Part shown: piece after piece, positions 56,611-64,000 of the stretch
How positions within the stretch are numbered: the stretch's first letter is position 1
Layout of the letters: each line of letters begins with the position of its first letter
Source of the DNA: Chloroflexota bacterium
GTDB lineage: Bacteria; Chloroflexota; Anaerolineae; Anaerolineales; UBA11579
Assembly (NCBI GenBank): GCA_019456165.1
Contig: VRUJ01000001.1
Coordinates: 124,001 to 188,000, forward strand
Direction of reading: 5' to 3'
DNA: 64,000 nucleotides
The notes under the pieces: generated by a model
What the model saw: only the letters and a program-made list of their open reading frames with translations
Database searches by the model: none
Told to the model about the DNA's origin: nothing
Program-made: the position numbers and the translations under genes

Positions 56611-58383
56611 ATGATGGCTGATAAAAAACGACAACTAAACTTCGAGCAAGTGCTTTACCTGGTTGCTTTCGCTCTGGCGCTTGGGATACGATTCATTAAT
56701 CTGGGAGCTTCCCCACTTTCTGAATTTGAGGCTGGTTGGGCTATGCAAGCCTTTAACCTATCTCAAGGAGAGGCAACAGCAATAGGTTCACAGCCGGCAT
56801 ATTTAGTACTCACCAGTTTCCTGTTCAGCATATTTGGAAGCAGTGAAACCCTGGCACGCCTATTACCGGCGTTGGTAGGTAGTATGCTTGTCTGGCTGCC
56901 CTATAGCTTCAGGACAAAAATAGGACGTACAGCTGGGATAGTATTAGCTTTCGGTTTGGCATTCGATCCTGGATTAGTGAGTCTCTCTCGGCTGGCAGGC
57001 AGCCCAATTCTCGCAATGGGTTTTGGACTGATGTCCATCTCTGCCTGGGTTGCTGCCAAACCTATCCCCGCAGGGATACTCGGCGCTCTAGCCTTATTAT
57101 CCGGCCCAGCAGCATTAACCGGATTGCTTGGTTTGTTCTTTGCTTGGACATTAGTCCGGTTCCTCAGTGTTGACGAGGCGCAGAAAACCAGTCAGCAGCC
57201 AGCAGCCCCAGATAGGACACAGGTTCAACGTTTAAGCATCTATGCTGGAATAGGGACTCTATTATTAGCTGGCACTTTTTTCCTGCGTATTCCCCAAGGT
57301 ATGTCTGCCCTGTTGAGTACGATTCCAGATTATTTTGCCGGTTGGAGCGTTATTCCCGAGATCCCCTTTGGGCACCTCTTACTCGCCCTCCCCGCATACC
57401 AACCTATTGCTCTAATATTTGCACTAATCGCCATAATAAGAGCCTGGCTGCAAACACAAAACACTTACTCTCGCATACTTAGCTTATGGTTTTTTACCGC
57501 TCTAGGTCTAGCCCTTGCCTACCCAGCCAGACAGGTGGGGGATTTGGTTTGGGCGCTGATTCCGATGTGGGCTCTGGCTGCAATGGAGATTGGACGGCAT
57601 CTGTCTTGGGATTCTTCGGACGGTATGGTGGCCTGGGGTCAGGCAGGTCTTGTGCTCGTGCTGCTGACCTTCCTTTACCTGGACATAGCTCCACTGGGAC
57701 GTGAATATATTGACCCACAAGAGCATGAAGATAGGTTATTGATCGCACTAGGAGTGATCGGTATTGGTGTTATATCTACGCTTTTAATTGGATTGGGTTG
57801 GGTGGCAGATGCAGCCAGCCGGGGGCTGGTTTGGGGGCTGTGCATCTTCCTGGCAGTTTTCACATTTGCTCCTAATTGGAGGCTGATCACGGGACCACAA
57901 AAATATGCAAATGAATTATGGTTTCCCATTCCCGCTGCTGGACAATCCAGCTTAATGCTGAATACATTGGCAGATATCTCTGAATTAGAAAATGGAACAA
58001 AGACTGGTATCGAGGTTGTTTACCTTGTGGACCTTGCAAGTATGCATTGGGCTTTGCGATTACTGCCGCAAGCCAAGTTTAACATACAGATAAGCCCCAC
58101 AGATTCACCTCCGGCGATTATTAATTACATACAGACGAGCAATCCAAACCTGCCCGCGGAGTATCGCGGTCAAGCATTTACCTGGCGCATATTCCCGGCT
58201 TGGGGAGCCGCATTGCCCGAAAATATCATACGCTGGTGGCTTTTCCGAGAAGCGCCTACTGCCTCAGAGGGCGTTGTTCTCTGGGTCCGTGCAGATATCT
58301 TCCCTGAGAATATTTTTTCGTCTACAGAAACCGAAATAACACCAAATGATGACCCATACTTTGACGACATTATGGAACCATAA
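56611..58383 (+). CDS. GT-C-like membrane glycosyltransferase
   Basis: A 590-residue protein with about 12 membrane helices and a C-terminal soluble tail of about 140 residues. FINLGASPLSEFEAGWAMQAF after the first helix holds the acidic loop motif of GT39-like enzymes (Glu-x-Glu), and SETLARLLPALVGS is the conserved next helix. It is shorter than the other two GT-C proteins and lacks their long external domain. ATG 56614 is an equally possible start. The last coding genes of the cluster end here; cmk follows 19 nt after the stop. Confidence 0.8.
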   Translation: MMADKKRQLNFEQVLYLVAFALALGIRFINLGASPLSEFEAGWAMQAFNLSQGEATAIGSQPAYLVLTSFLFSIFGSSETLARLLPALVGSMLVWLPYSFRTKIGRTAGIVLAFGLAFDPGLVSLSRLAGSPILAMGFGLMSISAWVAAKPIPAGILGALALLSGPAALTGLLGLFFAWTLVRFLSVDEAQKTSQQPAAPDRTQVQRLSIYAGIGTLLLAGTFFLRIPQGMSALLSTIPDYFAGWSVIPEIPFGHLLLALPAYQPIALIFALIAIIRAWLQTQNTYSRILSLWFFTALGLALAYPARQVGDLVWALIPMWALAAMEIGRHLSWDSSDGMVAWGQAGLVLVLLTFLYLDIAPLGREYIDPQEHEDRLLIALGVIGIGVISTLLIGLGWVADAASRGLVWGLCIFLAVFTFAPNWRLITGPQKYANELWFPIPAAGQSSLMLNTLADISELENGTKTGIEVVYLVDLASMHWALRLLPQAKFNIQISPTDSPPAIINYIQTSNPNLPAEYRGQAFTWRIFPAWGAALPENIIRWWLFREAPTASEGVVLWVRADIFPENIFSSTETEITPNDDPYFDDIMEP

Positions 58384-58402
58384 AAACATGGGAAAAACCA
58401 GG

Positions 58403-59101
58403 ATGAATATTCCCAGCACAATAGCCATAGACGGACCTGCAGCTTCCGGAAAATCGACTCTGGCGATTGCTCTGGCAGAATTTCTCGGTTATTTGTATTT
58501 CGATACCGGGGTGATGTACCGAGCTGTGACCCTGGAAGCCATTAAAAGTGGAAAAACTACACCTGGAGAGGAACTATGTGTAGCTTTAGCAGAACGTTTG
58601 GTGATTGATGTGCAGCCTCCGTCAAAAGAAGATGGCCGTTTCTGCGATGTTCTAGTAAATGGTGCAGATGTCACCCTAGAAATCCGAACCCCCCAAGTAG
58701 ATGCAAATGTTTCGGTCGTATCCGCATACGCTGGTGTACGCAAAGCTCTCACAAAACAACAGCGGCGTATCGGCCTCAAGGGTAAAGTTGTTATGGTTGG
58801 CCGTGATATCGGCACAGTTGTTCTTCCTGAGGCTGAGTTAAAGATTTATTTAGATGCAACAGTGGAAGAACGCGCCCGGCGGCGTTTTGTAGAACGCCAG
58901 GCAGAAGGCGATTCTCTGAATTCTAAAAAAGTGTTGCAAGCTATGAGCAAGAGAGATCAAATTGATTCCACTAGACAGATTGCTCCCTTGCAGCCAGCCC
59001 AAGACGCCTTAATAGTAAATTCTGATGATATGACAGCAGAACAGGTTTTTACGTTTGTCAAGAACCAAATCGAAAAAAACGCTGCCCATCCAGCAAATTA
59101 G
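58403..59101 (+). CDS. cmk: Cytidylate kinase
   Basis: A 232-residue kinase converting CMP/dCMP to the diphosphates. IAIDGPAASGKSTLA is the P-loop, YLYFDTGVMYRAVT the CMP-binding segment, VGRDIGTVVLP and the LID segment RRRFVERQ follow. ATG 58403 places the P-loop about 10 residues from the start, as usual, with GGGAA 8 nt upstream; in-frame starts at 58388 and 58346 (inside the previous gene) are less likely. The pair with a plsC-like gene downstream is a common arrangement. Confidence 0.94.
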   Translation: MNIPSTIAIDGPAASGKSTLAIALAEFLGYLYFDTGVMYRAVTLEAIKSGKTTPGEELCVALAERLVIDVQPPSKEDGRFCDVLVNGADVTLEIRTPQVDANVSVVSAYAGVRKALTKQQRRIGLKGKVVMVGRDIGTVVLPEAELKIYLDATVEERARRRFVERQAEGDSLNSKKVLQAMSKRDQIDSTRQIAPLQPAQDALIVNSDDMTAEQVFTFVKNQIEKNAAHPAN

Positions 59102-59134
59102 TATCATCATAAAAATAATTGGAAGAGAACGACT

Positions 59135-59830
59135 TTGAAAAATCCAACCACATTCCATGTCTCCTTTTGGTTGAAAATCCGGCGTTGGTTACTGCGCACC
59201 ACATTTAGGCCAGTTTTTCGTATATTATGTCATATAGAAATCACTGGATTGGAAAACATCCCCAGTGAAGGCGCTTACATTATCGCATACAACCACGTTT
59301 CGCTCTTTGAACCGCCTTTTATCCTAGCTTTTTGGCCTTCAGCACCTGAAGCCCTCAGCGGTGCGGATGTTTTCTTTCGTCCAGGTCAGAGTTTCATGGT
59401 TCGTGCTTATGGTGCTATCCCTGTAAAACGTGACCAATATGACCGCATCGTAATTGATAAAATGATGGCTTTGCTACAAGCAGGTAGGCCGTTGGTGCTC
59501 TCACCTGAAGGAGGCCGCTCCCACAAACCCGGCCTCAGACAAGCTCTCCCTGGGGTAGCCTTTCTCATGGACCAAGCCAAAGTCCCTGTTCTTCCTGTAG
59601 GTATCGTGGGCGGAACAAATGATATGCTTTCCAAGGGTCTGAGAGGCGAGAAACCCCACTTAGAGTTGCGCATAGGCCCATCTTTTATCCTTCCGCCGAT
59701 AGAAGGCAAGGGTGAAACCCGCCGCCAAGCACGTCAGCGCAATGCAGATTTAGTGATGCTCCACATTGCTTCACTACTACCAAAAGATTATCATGGTATG
59801 TATTCTGAGCTTGTTTCAAAAAAACAGTAA
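59135..59830 (+). CDS. plsC: 1-acyl-sn-glycerol-3-phosphate acyltransferase (PlsC-like)
   Basis: A 231-residue acyltransferase that adds the second acyl chain in phosphatidic acid synthesis. Motif I reads NHVSLFEPPF, His-x4-Glu, where His-x4-Asp is the family norm; motif III is LSPEGGRS and motif IV PVLPVGIVGG. One hydrophobic segment near residues 12-30 anchors it to the membrane. TTG 59135 is the start (AAGAGA upstream). It follows cmk by 33 nt. Confidence 0.88.
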   Translation: MKNPTTFHVSFWLKIRRWLLRTTFRPVFRILCHIEITGLENIPSEGAYIIAYNHVSLFEPPFILAFWPSAPEALSGADVFFRPGQSFMVRAYGAIPVKRDQYDRIVIDKMMALLQAGRPLVLSPEGGRSHKPGLRQALPGVAFLMDQAKVPVLPVGIVGGTNDMLSKGLRGEKPHLELRIGPSFILPPIEGKGETRRQARQRNADLVMLHIASLLPKDYHGMYSELVSKKQ

Positions 59831-59946
59831 GTTATCCTCCAAATCAATCCAACCAAAATAATTAGAAGAAATTAATCCGCATTAGTTATAGTTTCATCTT
59901 CCCTGCTGAGCTATAATGTTAAAATAATTTTGGTTTCGGAAATTCG

Positions 59947-62900
59947 ATGTCTCTGATAATTTCACTAATATCTTCCTCGAGTTATTTCGACGCATCTCAC
60001 GATCTACTCGGTTGGGTGGCTTGGTTCACCCTGCTTGTGCTGGTAATTATATTAAATTGGCGTTGGCGGAGATACAATACCATCAAGAACAACACTCAGT
60101 GGTTGTGGTTTGGAATCTTGTTATTCCTAATACCTGCGACTACTCTATTCGTGGGAATCCGTTTACCAGTAGGTGATGCATTGCCATATCCAGGGTTTCC
60201 CAATGTCCCACAGGGACCCGCATTGATGATTTTTATCGCCCTTCCTTGGATGCTCGCCGCCGGGGTATTAGGTACAACCCCAGCTGCACTCCTGGCCGCT
60301 ATCTCAGGCATCTTGTTTGGGTACTGGGAAACACACAGCGTATTTACTCCCCTCGAATTCGCCCTGATTGCGGTCTTGTTCAGTGCAGCTGTAAACCAAC
60401 CTTATCGAACGATCACTTTTCGAATTCTCCGGCGCCCGATCATCGCTGGGGTAGTGGCTGCAACTTTTTATCCTGTTATATACTTCCTCACTAATCTTCT
60501 TACAGTAGGGGATACATTATCAGTGGGATTAGATTTCACACTTTCACGTGTGGGATGGATCTCCTTTGGGTTGGCGGGGGAATTTGTGATTGCAGGCGCG
60601 TTCGTGGAAGTTATCGCCATTGGATGGCCCAAGATATGGCATGGGGACGAGTCGGTGACGCCTTCCCCAGCAGAAAGCAGCCTCGAAACCCGTTTCTTCT
60701 ATATTATGGGGCCCATCGTCGTGATCCTGTTTGCTCTCCTAATGATGGCCGTATGGCTAGTTGCTGGTGATACCGCTGAAAAATCGATCCAAAACCGCAT
60801 GAGTAGCGCCGCTGAGATGGCTGCAAACAGCCTGCCCTATATGCTTGAGACTGGCCAAAACCTCATTAAGCAGATCGCGGCGGATGGACGACTTTTAAGC
60901 GCATCTCCTGAGGAAATTCACCAGATATTGGATGATTCCTTGAGTTCAATACCTTATTTCAGTCAATTATTCTTGCTTGACGAAATCGGCCAACCTGTCT
61001 CCGGATATCCTGTAATTGAATTTCAAAGTATCTTTCCAACACAGGAAGAGAGGATCGGTATCGAGATAGCCAGACAAGGGGTCACCTTCCAGATGTACAG
61101 TGTACCCCCCACTCAAGGTGGAAATGCGGCTCAACTATCCTTTATTGTCACCGTCAGAGACGACTTCGATCAAACTCGCGGCGTGCTCTTGGGGCGCAGC
61201 GATCTGAGTTCAAACCCTTTCGTGCAGCCAATCATTGATAGCTTGGAACATATGAAAACTTTTAATGGTGAAGGGATGCTCATAGATGATAATGGTTTAA
61301 TCATGTACCATACCATCCCGAATCTGGTTGCCACAAAATATATCGGGGAAATAGAAGAACAAGCCACCTTTAATGATGTAACTGGTCCCGCCGGAACACG
61401 CCAGCTGATTTACTATCAACCCATCGTTGGACGCTCTTGGGCAGTCGTTACAACCATACCTGCCCAACAGATCCAACAACAAGCTTTGGATATCGCCATT
61501 CCTTTATTAGGGCTTCTAATTATTTTAGCCTTGATTGCTTATACACTGCTGCGAATCGGCTTGCGTGCAGTCACGGGTTCCTTGCAAGCATTAGCAGCCG
61601 AGTCAAACCGGATCGCTTCTGGAGAACTAGACCACCCCCTACCTGAGCAAGGTATAGACGAAGTTGGTCAGTTAGGTACAGCTTTTGAAGAGATGCGCGT
61701 GAGTTTGAAAGCCCGTCTCGAGGAAATCAACCGCCTACTATTCGTCAGCCAGGGCGTGGCTTCAACCCTTGAATTGAAAGATGCCGTCAAACCCATTTTA
61801 GAAGCCTCCCTGACAACTGGAGCTGCCTCCTCTCGGCTAGTGTTAGCATCTGCTGCGCTGCCAGATTATGAAGAAAACACACTAACTAGTTTTAGTCTCG
61901 GCTCTGCTGCAGACTTGTACAGCAGTTTGGATAGCCAAGTTTTAGAATTAACCCAACAGCAAGACATGGTTGTGCTGAGTAATCCTGCCCGAGCTGGTCT
62001 GACTTTCGACGATAACGCACCCCCACCAGCTTCCTTAGTAGCGACTGCTTTAAGACATGAACAAGCCAACTACGGCACACTTTGGCTGGCTTTTATAGAA
62101 CCTCATAATGTTTCCGAGGATGAAATGAGATTCATAACTACCCTGGCAAATCAGGCTTCTTTGGCAACTGCTAATGCCCGTCTATACCAGACAGCCCAGA
62201 TTGGCCGCCAACGCCTGGAAGCGATCTTAGCATCGACTCCCGACCCGGTGCTGGTTACTGATCACAGAGGCCATCTCCTACTGGCCAACCCTGCAGCTAT
62301 AGATTTGATAAACGATGGGAAACAACCGACCACAGGCACGCCAATAGAAGAAGTGATTCATAAAGTTGAACTACTTGATCTTCTGCTCGCGTCCGAGGAC
62401 GAGCCGCAGTCGGTTGAAATCTCCTTTCCAGAGAACCGCGTTTTCTATGCTTCAGCTTCTCCAGTATTTGCGGAAGGCCAGCAAATGGGTCGCGTATGCG
62501 TTATGCGCGACATTACACACTTTAAAGAATTGGACACACTAAAATCTGATTTCGTAAACACCGTCAGCCACGATCTGCGTTCTCCTCTGACTCTAATGCG
62601 GGGCTATGCCAGCATGCTCCAAATGGTCGGCGATTTGAACGAACAACAAAAGAGTTATTTACGTAAAATTGTAAACGGTGTGGAGAGTATGACCGACCTA
62701 GTGCATAGTCTTCTCGACCTTGGGCGCATCGAGGCCGGTATAGATCTCCGATTGGAAATGATTCCAGTAGTAGATGTCATCCATCAGGTAACAGATGATC
62801 TACAAGCGCGCTCCGATCAGAAGCAATTGGCGCTTCATCTAGATACTCCCCATCATTCTACACCATTGATTGAAGCTGACCGTTCTTTACTAGAGCAAGC

Positions 62901-63246
62901 AATTTACAATCTGCTAGAAAACGCGATTAAATACACTGAATCCGGAGGCGAAGTAAAAATAGGGGTTGCAGTACACAAGAAAGAAATCATAATTGCAATC
63001 CGTGATGATGGAATCGGCATCTCACCATTTGATCAACCACGTATATTTGAGCGATTTTTCCGAGTTGCAGGGCGCGAAACGAGAAAGCAGCGCGGCAGTG
63101 GATTAGGGCTGGCGATCGTGAAATCAATCGCTGAGCGTCATGGGGGTAGAGTGTGGGTTGATAGCCAGTTGAGAAAAGGCAGCACGTTTTACCTCTCAAT
63201 ACCACTACGCCAAGGGGGATTGATTGATAACTCCCAAAAAGCTTAA
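59947..63246 (+). CDS. Multi-domain sensor histidine kinase (membrane, Cache, HAMP, GAF, PAS, HisKA, HATPase)
   Basis: A 1099-residue protein. Residues about 1-240 are a MASE1-like block of about seven helices, then a helix near 255, an extracytoplasmic double-Cache-like region (about 280-515), a second helix near 520-545 and a HAMP linker (ALAAESNRIASGELDHP). A GAF-like domain (about 600-755) and a PAS domain (AILASTPDPVLVTDHRGHLL near 760) precede HisKA with the phospho-His in NTVSHDLRSPL near 873, and HATPase_c with NLLENAIKYTES, RDDGIGI and GSGLGLAIVKSI. All catalytic boxes are intact. No response regulator is adjacent, so it is an orphan kinase here. It converges on nothing; rpoC follows on the same strand. 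Confidence 0.93.
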   Translation: MSLIISLISSSSYFDASHDLLGWVAWFTLLVLVIILNWRWRRYNTIKNNTQWLWFGILLFLIPATTLFVGIRLPVGDALPYPGFPNVPQGPALMIFIALPWMLAAGVLGTTPAALLAAISGILFGYWETHSVFTPLEFALIAVLFSAAVNQPYRTITFRILRRPIIAGVVAATFYPVIYFLTNLLTVGDTLSVGLDFTLSRVGWISFGLAGEFVIAGAFVEVIAIGWPKIWHGDESVTPSPAESSLETRFFYIMGPIVVILFALLMMAVWLVAGDTAEKSIQNRMSSAAEMAANSLPYMLETGQNLIKQIAADGRLLSASPEEIHQILDDSLSSIPYFSQLFLLDEIGQPVSGYPVIEFQSIFPTQEERIGIEIARQGVTFQMYSVPPTQGGNAAQLSFIVTVRDDFDQTRGVLLGRSDLSSNPFVQPIIDSLEHMKTFNGEGMLIDDNGLIMYHTIPNLVATKYIGEIEEQATFNDVTGPAGTRQLIYYQPIVGRSWAVVTTIPAQQIQQQALDIAIPLLGLLIILALIAYTLLRIGLRAVTGSLQALAAESNRIASGELDHPLPEQGIDEVGQLGTAFEEMRVSLKARLEEINRLLFVSQGVASTLELKDAVKPILEASLTTGAASSRLVLASAALPDYEENTLTSFSLGSAADLYSSLDSQVLELTQQQDMVVLSNPARAGLTFDDNAPPPASLVATALRHEQANYGTLWLAFIEPHNVSEDEMRFITTLANQASLATANARLYQTAQIGRQRLEAILASTPDPVLVTDHRGHLLLANPAAIDLINDGKQPTTGTPIEEVIHKVELLDLLLASEDEPQSVEISFPENRVFYASASPVFAEGQQMGRVCVMRDITHFKELDTLKSDFVNTVSHDLRSPLTLMRGYASMLQMVGDLNEQQKSYLRKIVNGVESMTDLVHSLLDLGRIEAGIDLRLEMIPVVDVIHQVTDDLQARSDQKQLALHLDTPHHSTPLIEADRSLLEQAIYNLLENAIKYTESGGEVKIGVAVHKKEIIIAIRDDGIGISPFDQPRIFERFFRVAGRETRKQRGSGLGLAIVKSIAERHGGRVWVDSQLRKGSTFYLSIPLRQGGLIDNSQKA

Positions 63247-63262
63247 CTTATTAATAAAAGCC

Positions 63263-63291
63263 TTGACTTAAGCCCTTGAATTTCATATAAT
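63263..63291 (+). promoter_or_regulatory. Strong promoter upstream of rpoC
   Basis: TTGACT (63263-63268), exactly 17 nt, TATAAT (63286-63291). It starts about 17 nt after the histidine kinase stop and would give an rpoC leader of about 155 nt containing a long hairpin. Confidence 0.8.
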
Positions 63292-63327
63292 AGATACACA
63301 TAATAATAGTGCTGTAATATAAAAGGT

Positions 63328-63359
63328 AAGCGTTTGAAAGGAAAGACTTTCAAACGCTT
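63328..63359 (+). terminator. Hairpin in the rpoC leader, possible attenuator
   Basis: Arms AAGCGTTTGAAAG (63328-63340) and CTTTCAAACGCTT (63347-63359), 13 bp with a 6-nt loop, starting about 30 nt after the expected transcription start. The following GCTTATGTTGTC has few U residues, so it may be the kinase terminator, an attenuator or a stabilising leader hairpin. Confidence 0.65.
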
Positions 63360-63451
63360 GCTTATGTTGTCATATTATACGCACGTTTGTTCTATTTAAT
63401 TGTTGGCCATATCTTGAGCCACAGTCACAAAACCACCAGGAGGTTTCTTGA

Positions 63452-64000
<549 letters not shown>

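Noticed and set aside
59947..63246. Two-component pair with the response regulator in the islet at 9749.
   Set aside because: The genes are 50 kb apart with no sequence evidence linking them.

Overview
The window reads as a chromosomal segment of a bacterium of the phylum Chloroflexota, most likely class Anaerolineae. The grounds are: two proteins with the Chlor_Arch_YYY (DUF2298) membrane domain, adjacent mevalonate kinase and isopentenyl phosphate kinase genes (the alternative mevalonate route known from archaea and some Chloroflexota), a YvcK with an N-terminal membrane anchor, and a topoisomerase I with an extra N-terminal zinc module. This is inferred from gene families; there is no rRNA in the window. 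I see no tRNA, CRISPR array or transposase.

Layout. 1-5.7 kb: a secreted glycoside hydrolase family 3 protein cut by the left edge, an uncharacterised AAA+ ATPase, a DPM1-like glycosyltransferase and recJ. 5.8-14.1 kb: a glycolysis block, yvcK-gap-pgk-(insert)-Ser/Thr kinase-tpiA. The insert is a 1.78 kb A+T-rich islet holding a response regulator and a small HTH protein; it is bounded by the end of pgk on one side and a second, diverged copy of the pgk 3' end on the other. 14.2-17.7 kb: two tandem MFS transporters and upp. 17.8-21.8 kb: ruvB, a DUF2905 gene, queA and pyrimidine-nucleoside phosphorylase. 21.8-25.0 kb: a restriction-modification pair beside the remnant of a WD40 gene. 25.1-35.6 kb: degV-like, then ffh-rpsP-khpA-rimM, dprA-manC-topA and an unknown membrane protein. 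35.6-39.8 kb (minus strand): greA, an SNase-like lipoprotein gene with an in-frame amber codon, isopentenyl phosphate kinase, mevalonate kinase and a UbiA prenyltransferase. 40.1-42.7 kb: tlyA and lepA. 42.7-58.4 kb: a large envelope glycosylation cluster (flippase-like protein, GT4, two methyltransferases, four GT-C/DUF2298 membrane proteins including one of 1804 residues). 58.4-64 kb: cmk, a plsC-like acyltransferase, a 1099-residue sensor kinase and the start of rpoC.

How the parts may work together. ManC (GDP-mannose), the DPM1-like GT2 (polyprenyl-phosphate sugar), MVK/IPK (isoprenoid precursors), UbiA (polyprenyl-phosphate substrate) and the GT-C cluster could together form a lipid-linked glycosylation pathway; this is inference. 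The yvcK, kinase and glycolytic genes sit together in a way that suggests coupling of central carbon flux to envelope synthesis. Several genes have a -10 box only 5-11 nt before the start codon and no Shine-Dalgarno sequence, which points to leaderless or near-leaderless transcripts.

The most unusual items are the pgk-bounded islet, the 1804-residue GT39-DUF2298 fusion inside the GT-C cluster, ribosomal protein S16 with a 200-residue extension ending in a helix-hairpin-helix domain, the amber-interrupted nuclease, the R-M pair beside a WD40 remnant, and rpoC with its own strong promoter and leader hairpin and no rpoB upstream.
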